From Piscicola geometra (taxonomy: Eukaryota; Annelida; Clitellata; Hirudinida; Piscicolidae): a stretch of 64,000 nucleotides of DNA. Each line of letters begins with the position of its first letter. Positions within the stretch are counted from its first letter, which is position 1. The stretch lies in the NCBI GenBank assembly GCA_943735955.1, contig OX030969.1, positions 1,150,991 through 1,214,990 of the forward strand, in the 5' to 3' direction. Under the pieces are notes generated by a model that saw only the letters and a list, made by a program, of their open reading frames with translations, did no database searches and had not been told where the DNA came from. A program made the position numbers and the translations under genes. This document shows, one piece after another, positions 46,301 to 53,701 of the stretch.

Positions 46301-49300
46301 GGGAGTGAGGGTGTGTGGAGGTGGGATTGAGGGTGGGTGGAGGTGGGAGTGAGGGTGGGTGGAGGTGGGAGTGAGGGTGGGTGGAGGTGGGAGGAGATGG
46401 GAGTGAGGGTTGGTGGAGGTGGGAGAGAGGTTGTGTGGAGGTAAGATGGAGTGAGGGTGGAAAAAAGTGGGAGTGAGGGTGTGTGGAGGTGGGAGTGAGG
46501 GTGTGTGGAGGTGGGAGTGAGGGTGTGTGGAGGTGGTAGGAGGTGGGAGTGAGGGTGTGTGGAAATGGGAGAGAGGGTGTGTGGAAGTGGGAAAGAGGGT
46601 GCGTGGAGGTGGTAGGAGGTGGGAGTGAGGGTGTGTGGAGGTAAGATGGAACGAGAGTGGGTGAAGGTGGGATGAAGCGAGGGTGGATGGAAGTTTAGAG
46701 GTGGGAAGGAGGGAGGATGGGTGGATGGAAGTGGAATAGTGAGGTGGGTGGATGTGCGGAAGAGTGAGGGTGGGTGGATGTGGGATAGAGTGAGGGTGGG
46801 TGAAGGTGAAAGGGAGTGAGGGTGGGTGGATGTGGGAAAGAGTGAGGGTGGGTGAAGGTGAAAGAAGTGAGGGTGGGTGGATGAGGGAGAGAGTGAGGGT
46901 GGGTGAAGGTGAAAGGGAGTGAGGGTGGGTGGATGTGGGAAAAAGTGAGGGTGGGTGAAGGTGAAAAGAAGTGAGGGTGGGTGGATGTGGGAGCAAGTGA
47001 AAAAAGAGGTGAGGAAGTGACGACTGATGTGATGAACAGTTGGAGCACACATCTGTCTCAACCACCACTGCACTCTCGAGTCTCCTAACAAAACACATAC
47101 TCCAGCAAAGAACCCACCTATCCATCCAAACAACCCACCTATCCATCCAAACAACCCACCTATCCATCCAAACAACCCACCTATCCATCCCTACAACCCA
47201 CCTATCCATCCAAACAACCCACCTATCCATCCAAACAACCCACCTATCCATCCAAACAACCCACCTATCCATCCCTACAACCCACCTATCCATCCAAACA
47301 ACCCACCTATCCATCCAAACAACCCACCTATCCATACAAACAACCCCCCTATCCATCCAAACAACCCACCTATCCATCCAAACAACCCACCTATCCATAC
47401 AAACAACCCACCTAACCATCCAAACAACCCACCTATCCATCCAAACAACCCACCTATCCATCCAAACAACCCACCTATCCATCCAAACAACCCACCTATC
47501 CATCCCTACAAACCACCACCAGCAGCAGCCCCCTCACCTTCTCCTCCTTCTCTCTAATCTCCTCCTCCTCCTTCCTCAACCTCTCCTCCTCCAACCTCAT
47601 CGCCTCTTCTTGCTTCTGCTTCAGCAACAACTGAGCCTCCTTTATCATGCTGCCCTGATAGTGAGGACGATGATGATTATGATGATGGTGATGATAATGA
47701 CGATGGTGATTATGATGATGGTGATTATGACGATGATGATTATGACGATGATGATTATGACGATGATGATTATGATGATGGTGATGATAATGACGATGAT
47801 GATTATGACGATGGTGATTATGACGATGATGATTATGATGATGGTGATGATAATGACGATGATGATAATGACGATGATGATTATGACGATGGTGATTATG
47901 ACGATGATGATTATGATGATGGTGATGATAATGACGATGATGATTATGACGATGGTGATTATGACGATGATGATTATGACGATGATGATAATGACGATGG
48001 TGATAATGACGATGGTGATTATGACGATGATGATTATGATGATGGTGATGATAATGATGATGATGTTGAAACACACCATCTTGCTCTTTTTGGGCTTTTC
48101 CTCCTTCTTTTCTCCTTTCTTTTTCTTTTCCTTCTTTCCTTTCTTCTTGCCTTCATCATCTTCTTCTTCCTCCTCCTCACCACCATCCTCATTCTTCTCA
48201 CCGGCTTTCTATCAATAGAACGAGCATCATTTAAAGGATTAGCAATAATAATCATGGTGCGGACGATGATCATGGTGTTGATGATAGATTAGGCAATCAT
48301 ACTTTGAGAAACCCTCTCCACACCACCATCACCCTCTCCACACCACCATCACCCTCTCCACACCACCATCACCCTCTCCACACAACCATCACCCTCTCCA
48401 CAACACCATCACCCTCTCCACACCACCATCACCCTCTCTACACCACCATCACCCTCTCTACACCACCATCACCCTCTCCACACCACCATCACCCTCACCA
48501 CACCACCATCACCCTCTCCACAACACCATCACCCTCTCCACACCACCATCACCCTCTCCACACCACCATCACCCTCTCCACACAACCATCACCCTCTCCA
48601 CAACACCATTACCCTCTCCACACCACCATCACCCTCTCTACACCACCATCACCCTCTCTACACCACCATCACCCTCTCCACACCACCATCACCCTCACCA
48701 CACCACCATCACCCTCTCCACAACACCATCACCCTCTCCACACCACCATCACCCTCTCCACACCACCATCACCCTCTCCACACCACCATCACCCTCACCA
48801 CACCACCATCACCCTCTCCACACCACCATCACCCTCTCCACGCCACCATCATCCTCTCCACACCACCATCATCCTCTCCACACCACCATCACCCTCTCCA
48901 CACCACCATCACCCTCTCCACACCACCATCACCCTCTCCACACCACCATCACCCTCTCCACAACACCATCACCCTCTCCACACCACCATTACTCTCTTCA
49001 CACCACAACAACATCGTTATAGCAACCACCACATTACAAAATCATCATAGCAACCACCACACCATCATAGCAACCACCACACCATCATAGCAACCACCAC
49101 ACCATCATAGCAACCACCACACCATCATAGCAAACACCACACCATCATAGCAACCACTACACCACCATAGCAACCACCACACTACCCTAGCAACCACCAC
49201 TCCATCATAGCAACCACCACACTACCCTAGCAACCACCACTCCATCATAGCAACCACCACACTACCCTAGCAACCACCACACCATCATAGCAACCACCAC

Positions 49301-51718
49301 ACTACCCTAGCAACCACCACACCATCATAGCAACCTTGGCTTTTTCCGCATGAGACTTGGAAACAACATCTTTGCCTTCATTGGAAACACCCTCCCCTCC
49401 CACCACAGCCTCTCTCTTCTCTGCAACATCTTCCTCCTCATCTCTCCTCACTACCTCCTTCTTCTCCTCTGCACCCTTCTGCAGATGGATGGATGAATAG
49501 AAAACACTAAGACAATGCACCATGCAACAACACCACACCACACCACACCACACCATACCACACCAAAACACCACAATACCACACCACACCACACCACACC
49601 ATACCACACCAAAACACCACAATACCACACCACACCATACCACACCAAAACACCACAATACCACACCACACCACACCTAACCACACCATACTACATCACA
49701 ACACCACACCACACCACACCTAACCACACCATACTACATCACAACACAACAACACCACACCACACCACACAACACCACACCACAACACCACACCACAACA
49801 CCACACAACAACACCACACCACAACACCACACCACACTACAACACCACACCACACCACAACACCACAACACCACACCACAACACCACAACACCACACCAC
49901 CACACCACACTACAACACCACACTACAACACCAGACCACAACACCACACCACAACACCACACCACCACACCACACTACAACACCACACTATAACACCATA
50001 CCACAACACCACACTACAACACCGGACCACAGCACCACACCACAACACCACACCACACCACAACACCACATCACAACACCACAACACCACACCACCACAC
50101 CACAATACAACACCACACTACAACACCACATTACAACACCACACCACAACACCACACTACAACACCACACCACAACACCACACCACAACACCACACCACA
50201 ACACCACACCACAACACCACACCACACTACAACACCACACCACACCTAACCACACCATACTACATCACAACACAACAACACCACACCACACCACACAACA
50301 CCACAACACCACACCACAACACCACACCACAACACCACACCACAACACCACACCACAACACCACACCACAACACCACACCACACTACAACACCACACCAC
50401 ACCACAACACCACAACACCACACCACAACACCACAACACCACACCACCACACCACACTACAACACCACACTACAACACCAGACCACAACACCACACCACA
50501 ACACCACACCACCACACCACACTACAACACCACACTATAACACCATACCACAACACCACACTACAACACCGGACCACAGCACCACACCACAACACCACAC
50601 CACCACACCACAACACCACATCACAACACCACAACACCACACCACCACACCACAATACAACACCACACTACAACACCACATTACAACACCACACTACAAC
50701 ACCACACCACAACACCCCACTACAACACCACATTACAACACCACACTACAACACCAGACTACAACACCAGACTACAAGACCACACCACAACACCACACTA
50801 CAACACCACACTACAACACCAGACTACAACACCACACTACAACACCACACTAAAACACCAGACTACAACACCAGACTACAACACCACACTACAACACCAC
50901 ACCACACTACAACACCAGACTACAACACCACACTACAAGACCAAACTACAACAGAAAGATGCGCAACGGCAAAAAATTTCTGTGTGCTCGTTTTGCCGTT
51001 TCGCATTTTTCAAAAACATTTTTTCCCCACACCACTCCTCACCACACCACTCCTCACCACACCACTCCTCACCACACCACTCCTCAATACTCCACTCCTC
51101 ACCACACCACTCCTCACCACACCACTCCTCACCACACCACTCCTCACCACACCACTCCTCAATACTCCACTCCTCACCACACCACTCCTCACCACACCAC
51201 TCCTCACCACATCACTCCTCAATACTCCACTCCTCAATACTCCACTCCTCACCACACCACTCCTCAATACTCCACTCCTCACCACACCACTCCTCAATAC
51301 TCCACTCCTCACCACACCACTCCTCAATACTCCACTCCTCACCACACCACTCCTCAATACTCCACTCCTCACCACACCACTCCTCACCACATCACTCCTC
51401 ACCACACCACTCCTCACCACACCACTCCTCACCACACCACTCCTCACCACACCACTCCTCACCACACCACTCCTCAATACTCCACTCCTCACCACACCAC
51501 TCCTCAATACTCCACTCCTCAATACTCCACTCCTCAATACTCCACTCCTCACCACACCACTCCTCACCACACCACTCCTCACCACACCACTCCTCAATAC
51601 TCCACTCCTCACCACATCACTCCTCTCTCACCTTCTCAAGCCTCTGTCTCTCTCTCTTCTCCTTCCTCTTTTGTGCTGCTGTCTTCATCCCTCCCTCATC
51701 CTTCTCTCCCCCATCATT

Positions 51719-51751
<33 letters not shown>

Positions 51752-53476
51752 AGCAGTATGTGCTTTTGGTTTAGCAGCTTCTTTTACTGCTTCCTTAGCC
51801 TGCTTGCCTGCCTTGTTATCTATTAGAGCATCATCATCATCAGCACCACCCTTGTCATCATCATCATCATCACCACCTTTAGTGTCTGCTCTACCATTCC
51901 GTTGGTTCTTTCCTTTTGAAACTGTCTTTTTAGCATCCTTCCTAACACCACCAACATCATCATCATCATCAGCATCACCTTCTTTCTTCTTCTTCTTCTT
52001 CTTCTCCTTCTTCCTTTCATCCTCCTCATACTCTATCTCCATCGCTTCCAGCATTTTGACGATATCATCATCATCACCGCCTGCACTCGCCACAATCTTT
52101 CCAGACAGGGCTTGTTGGGCTGCTTGATTTGCTGTAGTCTTCTTGTCGTTTTCCTCCTCCTCTCCCTCCTCCTTCTCTGCAGCAGCCTTTCCAACCTTCA
52201 ACAACATTCAACAACATTCACCACTCATATAATTGTTATCATCATCATCATCACATCCACTACTATCATCATTATCATCCCATCTACTGCCATCATCATC
52301 ATGCCAACCTTCTTCTTCTTCTTCTCTTTCTTGGCGGCATCGACAGGCACGTCAGTGAACTGTGACAAGATGGCATCAAAGTCTTCCTCTTTCTCAGGCT
52401 TGTCTGCGTGACGATTAATCAACTAACCAATCTACTTAGCACTGATATGCACGATCTAGATAATTACACTGATGATGATGATGATGAAGATAAAACCATC
52501 ATTATCATCACCCCCACAAGCTTTTTCCACACCACTCAACCTATTCTAATGCATACATTGAACTCAAGTCAAGATGTGCAGCCAAAATGGCCGTGAGACT
52601 CGCTCGGGTTGCACGCCGCTATAAGAATATTGCTTGCATTCCTAATTATTTGAAGCATGCCTGCCCTCACAAGCCTCTCACTTCTGCCCTTCTGCCTCTT
52701 GCCCGCTTGCTGTGTCTTCTTTGCCTTCTTCTCCACCACCACCTTCACTTCATCATCATCATCATCATCTCCTCCTCCGTCATCATCATCATCACCATCA
52801 TCCAACATGGCATATAAAACAGCCATGTTCGGCTTCTTAATTGGTTTGTTTGGTACATCATCATTATCATCATCATTGTCCTTGTCTTTATGGATAACTT
52901 TTGGTGTTTCTTCATCACTGTCCAAATCTTTCTGTGTGAATTGTCCTTAAGTTCACTTTCGCTTGATCATTATGAAAGAATATTGAAAATAATTTTGAAT
53001 TTCAATATGGCACTAGAGGCTTAATAGAAATCATTTGTATGCTCAATGCTTCGAGGAGAACCTGTTCTTTATTTAATTGTTTCTTTTTGTTCTTCTTCTT
53101 GTCCTTCTTCGTGACCCCCTCTGCATGTGTTGCCTCTTGGTCCATTTGAGCAGAAGGCCTTGATGCATGATGCAAATGATAGAAGTTTTTTTTGACAATT
53201 TTTTTGAGCATTTGCCATTGTGCTAGAAAATTTTACTAAGTAAAAAAATCATTGAAATGTATACTTATTCTTGTTCAGGTCAGCCTCTTCCTCATTCTCA
53301 GAGTCTTCCAATCTGTAGTGAATGGCGATTTAAGATAATTGTACTTTAAAGAATTTCCTAAATTTTCAGTTTTATTAAAGTTGTTTTTTAAGCACGTTGT
53401 GAGAGATAAAATTGAAATGCTGCTTTTTAAATAACCTTTTCTGGTTCTTTTTTGATTTCTTTCCTTTTTTATCCAT
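20106..53476 (-). CDS. EIF5B: Eukaryotic translation initiation factor 5B (complete, 32 coding exons, about 1331 residues)
   Basis: Cytosolic GTPase (bacterial IF2 homologue) that promotes 60S subunit joining. Exons in transcript order, minus strand: 53476-53436, 53312-53265, 53158-53062, 52931-52682, 52403-52309, 52195-51632, 49478-49335, 48208-48077, 47654-47538, 43417-43342, 43141-43073, 41953-41546, 41442-41300, 41175-41068, 40900-40790, 39005-38947, 37863-37722, 36886-36755, 34166-34088, 33770-33667, 32468-32413, 32075-31970, 31690-31643, 31407-31324, 30918-30787, 29861-29785, 26783-26716, 26645-26524, 24529-24416, 24032-23930, 23788-23730, 20213-20106. Every junction keeps phase; the sum is 3996 nt. 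Start [13 protein letters not shown]. All introns are GT-AG except intron 10 (GC-AG). Uncertain points: the exon 4/5 border (alternative donor after 52671 with acceptor before CCTGAG) and the exon 12 acceptor, which lies in a repeat with many equivalent sites. Confidence 0.95.
20516..22425. repeat. 20-21-bp minisatellite in EIF5B intron 31
   Basis: About 90 units of CTGGACACCAGACCACTGCA with variants (CATGGACACC, CTAGAACCAG). A unique segment of about 65 bp (ACGGAAATGTCAGTACGAGA...) occurs before the array at 20453 and again at 21949, so a block of array plus flank was duplicated. Confidence 0.95.
22426..22540 (+). mobile_element. Non-LTR retroelement 3' fragment (RNase H tail), copy 1
   Basis: Encodes [19 protein letters not shown]...[10 protein letters not shown], the cysteine-rich tail following the RNase H domain in some non-LTR elements. 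It follows the minisatellite directly and is antisense to EIF5B. Confidence 0.7.
22906..23376 (+). mobile_element. Non-LTR retroelement 3' end (RNase H tail), copy 2
   Basis: Open frame with [47 protein letters not shown] and [20 protein letters not shown], then a stop and a (CAA)n/(CTGCAA)n tail to about 23430. Only the 3' part of the element is present. Confidence 0.8.
23437..23729 (+). mobile_element. Non-LTR retroelement 3' end, copy 3, abutting EIF5B exon 31
   Basis: Nearly identical to 42753-43030 (both contain CGCATACCCACAACCTCCAC and GCGGTGCGGTGGGGGGCGC) apart from a short deletion near 23585. The (CAA)n-rich tail ends CAGCAACAAGAGCAC, whose last AC is the donor GT of exon 31 on the minus strand. 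Confidence 0.75.
24033..24415. repeat. EIF5B intron 29: C-rich and TGGA-type low complexity
   Basis: GGATGGATGGATG near 24045 (CATCCATC in sense), then CACCAACCCCACCTACACACC-like repeats at 24140-24400. No gene content. Confidence 0.6.
24535..24960 (-). repeat. CACCACCAGCACCACA-type repeats, acceptor side of EIF5B intron 28
   Basis: Plus GGTGCTGGTGGTGGTGTG repeats; in EIF5B sense a C/A-rich array running to the acceptor CGACAG at 24530. Confidence 0.9.
25217..26490 (-). repeat. (GTGGTA)n hexamer array, donor side of EIF5B intron 28
   Basis: Plus ACTACC hexamers with ACTTCTACC and ACTCCTACC variants. In EIF5B sense it is G-rich GTAGTGGTAGAAGTAGTGG, beginning about 35 bp after the donor GTAAGT at 26523. 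Confidence 0.95.
26646..26715 (-). repeat. EIF5B intron 27: 70-nt intron made mostly of (GAT)n
   Basis: The whole intron is GTGGTGATGATG..., about 14 GAT triplets, and a short CACACGACACGACACAG acceptor region. It separates exons 27 and 28. Confidence 0.9.
26795..26965. repeat. (ATC/CTC)n-rich array, acceptor side of EIF5B intron 26
   Basis: Plus TTCATCATCATCACCCTCATC units of about 30 bp, five copies. In sense GATGATGAATTGGAGGAGGA..., ending in GAATTGGACAG before exon 27. This is an acceptor-side array that is not C-rich. Confidence 0.85.
27060..27166 (-). other. tRNA-derived SINE-like sequence
   Basis: The minus strand reads GGGTAGCCGAGTGGGTAACG (polymerase III A-box-like) and, about 45 bp on, AGGTTCAAGTGCAACC (B-box-like). 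The spacing fits a tRNA-derived promoter, but I see no complete cloverleaf. Confidence 0.55.
27301..29740 (+). mobile_element. Non-LTR retroelement RNase H region, copy 5, split by a DNA transposon
   Basis: Left part 27301-27704 encodes an RNase H domain ([47 protein letters not shown]) and [20 protein letters not shown] to SRFRT. The frame resumes at 29536 (LNQED...[25 protein letters not shown]) after the inserted element and ends in a (CAA)n tail. Antisense to EIF5B. Confidence 0.8.
27705..29527. mobile_element. DNA transposon D, 1823 bp, perfect 16-bp inverted repeats
   Basis: TAGCAACCGCCACGAA at the left and TTCGTGGCGGTTGCTA at the right, flanked by the exact 8-bp target duplication ACTATAGG (27697-27704 and 29528-29535). 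The interior is very AT-rich. The only sizeable frame, 28737-29003 plus, is not recognised ([19 protein letters not shown]). An 8-bp duplication fits hAT or P-type elements; I cannot assign the family. Confidence 0.9.
29862..30440 (-). repeat. AACACCACACTACCACC-type array, acceptor side of EIF5B intron 25
   Basis: Plus GTTGTTGTTGGTGGTGGTAG units with GATGCTAGTTTGGT variants. In sense the unit AACACCACACTACCACC resembles the actual acceptor AACACCACAG/TACGCAGG of exon 26. Confidence 0.9.
30522..30786 (-). repeat. (GT)n and GTGTCTCTGTGT repeats, donor side of EIF5B intron 25
   Basis: Plus CA/GACACA tracts. In sense a G/T-rich array starting at the donor GTATGTGTGTC. Confidence 0.92.
30919..31295. 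repeat. EIF5B intron 24: 34-36-bp GT repeat and (GGAA)n
   Basis: Four copies of a unit with GTGTGTTTGTTTGTGGATGT (30935-31095), then (GGAA)n at 31098-31290. In sense the (TTCC)n and CA tracts form a long pyrimidine/CA region before the acceptor of exon 25. Confidence 0.95.
31555..32412. repeat. ATC/GAT triplet arrays in EIF5B introns 21-23
   Basis: (ATGATG)n at 31560-31640, (ATC)n at 31880-31970, (GATGAT/GACGAT)n at 32215-32412. They fill most of these short introns. Confidence 0.85.
32500..33666 (-). repeat. GTGTGGTGCTG array starting at the exon 20 donor, EIF5B intron 20
   Basis: Plus CACCACACCAGCACCACACC and variants. In EIF5B sense G/T-rich (GTGTGGTGCTGGTGTGG), beginning GTGTGCTGCTGC at the donor at 33666 and filling the intron to within about 35 bp of the acceptor. 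Confidence 0.95.
33775..34085. repeat. EIF5B intron 19 short repeats
   Basis: In sense ACCGACCACAACACC units end in the acceptor CCGACCACAG before exon 20. At the donor end is GTGATTGGGTGGGTGTGTG with (GT)n. Confidence 0.85.
34180..34370. repeat. 36-bp GATGATGATAATGGTGAT repeats, acceptor side of EIF5B intron 18
   Basis: Five plus copies of a unit containing GATGGTGATTTTGATGATGA. In sense ATCATCATCAAAATCACC, near the acceptor of exon 19. Confidence 0.9.
34495..34530 (-). repeat. EIF5B: Second copy of the EIF5B exon 18 end and donor
   Basis: 34501-34526 matches the end of exon 18 (36755-36780) at 24 of 26 positions: in sense GTGGTCTTGCAGTTCGCCGA then GCAA/GTGGGG. It lies at the far end of the minisatellite, so the array is bounded on both sides by copies of the exon border. 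Confidence 0.9.
34545..36754 (-). repeat. 38/41-bp minisatellite carrying a splice donor in each unit, EIF5B intron 18
   Basis: About 55 units; in sense each contains GGGAGCAGGTGGACAGGGGG, like the true exon 18 end GCCGAGCAG/GTGGGC. Units come in 38-bp and 41-bp forms (GGTGGTT versus GGTGGTGGTT). Blocks recur 868 bp apart (35651/36519 and 35744/36612). Confidence 0.96.
36888..37475 (-). repeat. Polypurine/polypyrimidine tract of about 590 bp, EIF5B intron 17
   Basis: The plus strand is almost only G and A (GAGGAGGAGGGAGAGGAGG). In EIF5B sense it is a giant CT-rich pyrimidine tract leading into the acceptor CTCACAG of exon 18. Confidence 0.95.
37866..38880 (-). repeat. About 22-24-bp minisatellite ending in the exon 17 acceptor, EIF5B intron 16
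   Basis: Plus GGGAGGAGGGTGTGGTTGTG, about 44 copies. In sense CACACCCTCCTCCCTCACACAACC; the real acceptor CACACCCTCCTTCCTTACACAG/CAACC is a diverged last unit. Confidence 0.95.
39070..40528 (+). mobile_element. hAT-type transposon B, copy 2, in EIF5B intron 15
   Basis: Same family as the copy at 14991, in the opposite orientation: TAGAGGTCGGAC at the left, GTCCGACCTCTA at the right, target duplication AACCACAC (39062-39069 and 40529-40536). Transposase fragments on plus are further decayed: 39596-39787 ([18 protein letters not shown]) and a shortened dimerisation region at 39850-40110. Confidence 0.95.
40530..40789 (-). repeat. 24-bp repeats starting at the exon 15 donor, EIF5B intron 15
   Basis: In sense GTGTGTGAGTTTGTGTGTGT plus CCAT, about 11 copies. 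The first one provides the donor GTGTGTGAG after exon 15. It adjoins hAT B copy 2. Confidence 0.95.
40925..41062. repeat. 27-28-bp repeats in EIF5B intron 14
   Basis: Five plus copies of CCACAACTATCATCAACACC with ACCACTGT/ACCACTGC spacers, filling the intron between exons 14 and 15. Confidence 0.92.
41954..42720 (-). repeat. 33-bp minisatellite carrying an in-frame splice acceptor in each unit, EIF5B intron 11
   Basis: About 24 units; in sense each contains CTCTTCCTTCCACTCCAG/CC followed by ACCTCACCACC or ACTGCACCACC. Exon 12 is modelled from the last unit (acceptor at 41954-41955). The array is open in the exon frame and would read [11 protein letters not shown] per unit. Confidence 0.96.
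42753..43040 (+). mobile_element. Non-LTR retroelement 3' end, copy 4, EIF5B intron 11
   Basis: Paralogue of 23437-23729: GGGCAGACTCTGCAAGAC, LWTDC-type region, ends in AACAACACAACGAAATACAA and (CAA)n. Antisense to EIF5B, like the other copies. Confidence 0.75.
43142..43341 (-). other. EIF5B: EIF5B intron 10, GC-AG type with (GTA)n tract
   Basis: The exon 10 end GCTGAAG is followed by GCAAGA instead of GT, and the intron ends CACAG/GCAAGTAC. Protein continuity ([11 protein letters not shown], human KKEG-KLLTKSQ) fixes this border. The interior is (TAC)n, GTA in sense, at about 43152-43305. Confidence 0.85.
43430..46990 (-). repeat. 3.5-kb C-rich minisatellite with higher-order structure, acceptor side of EIF5B intron 9
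   Basis: Plus GTGAGGGTGGGTGGAGGTGG units of about 22-24 bp. A composite block marked by GGAAAAAGGGGGGCGTGAT recurs near 44208, 44552, 44894, 45380 and 45836. In sense CCACCTCCACCCACCCTCAC, running to within 20 bp of the exon 10 acceptor. The 1274-codon minus frame across it is a repeat artefact. Confidence 0.95.
47105..47515 (-). repeat. 21-bp GGATAGGTGGGTTGTTTGGAT repeats, donor side of EIF5B intron 9
   Basis: About 19 plus copies of ACCCACCTATCCATCCAAAC. In sense G/T-rich and starting about 30 bp after the donor GTGAGGGGG of exon 9. Confidence 0.95.
47660..48068 (-). repeat. ATC/GTC triplet array in EIF5B intron 8
   Basis: Plus GATGATGATTATGACGATGG units. In sense ATCATCGTCATAATC, filling the intron between exons 8 and 9. 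Confidence 0.95.
48310..49015 (-). repeat. 20-bp minisatellite in EIF5B intron 7 (central)
   Basis: About 35 copies of caccaccatcaccctctcca, about 100 bp away from the exon 8 acceptor. G-rich in EIF5B sense although on the acceptor half of the intron. Confidence 0.96.
49030..49334 (-). repeat. 20-bp repeats starting exactly at the exon 7 donor, EIF5B intron 7
   Basis: In sense GTTGCTATGATGGTGTGGTG, about 15 copies. The first copy begins at the exon border (GCCAAG/GTTGCT), so the donor hexamer recurs every 20 bp. Confidence 0.96.
49510..50945 (-). repeat. ACAACACCACACC-type minisatellite, EIF5B intron 6
   Basis: Plus ACACCACACCACAACACCAC mixtures of 5-, 13- and 15-bp units. A block from about 49700 is repeated near 50250. 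G/T-rich in EIF5B sense. Confidence 0.95.
51025..51631 (-). repeat. 15-bp GTGAGGAGTGGTGTG repeats starting at the exon 6 donor, EIF5B intron 6
   Basis: About 40 copies of plus CACACCACTCCTCAC with AATACTCCACTCCTC variants. In sense the donor GTGAGAGAGGAGTG merges into GTGAGGAGTGG units. Confidence 0.95.
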
Positions 53477-53701
53477 TTAAAAAAAATTAGAATTCCACAG
53501 AAAAAGTGAGGCTTTATTCTAATACTATATGTATTTCATTAAAATTCGCATATGTTGAAATAAGATCACTGAAGACTTTCGGTTTGTCTAAACACAACAA
53601 AAAATGAATTATTCTGCCTAATAATTAATAAATAAATATTATATTTTTTAAATCACATTCAAAAACACTTTATCGAAAATTCATAGAATTCAGTTATGAA
53701 T

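Larger units (their letters stand above)
41300..53476 (-). other. EIF5B: EIF5B exons 1-13: charged, low-complexity N-terminal region
   Basis: This part of eIF5B is poorly conserved in sequence but keeps its Lys/Glu/Asp-rich character. Exon 1 is a lysine-rich start. Exons 4 and 6 hold long Asp runs (about 52740-52800 and 51720-51970), encoded by GAT/GAC repeats of the same kind found in the introns. Exons 8-10 form a highly charged, probably helical stretch ([18 protein letters not shown], then [18 protein letters not shown]) like the human segment before GKLLTKSQRE; here the equivalent is [14 protein letters not shown]. Exon 12 carries an internal repeat of about 30 bp giving [13 protein letters not shown] peptides at about 41770-41880, then an acidic block ([10 protein letters not shown]). 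Exon 13 ends [10 protein letters not shown], matching the conserved segment before the G domain. Confidence 0.85.

Noticed and set aside
43351..47175. 1274-codon minus-strand open frame rich in Pro, His, Ser and Thr
   Set aside because: Stop-free minisatellite; overlapping long frames exist in other phases, and conserved EIF5B exon 10 (43417-43342) is read in a different frame.
49030..49334. Regular 20-bp direct repeats that could be mistaken for a CRISPR-like array
   Set aside because: No unique spacers; units are contiguous, and the context is an animal intron.
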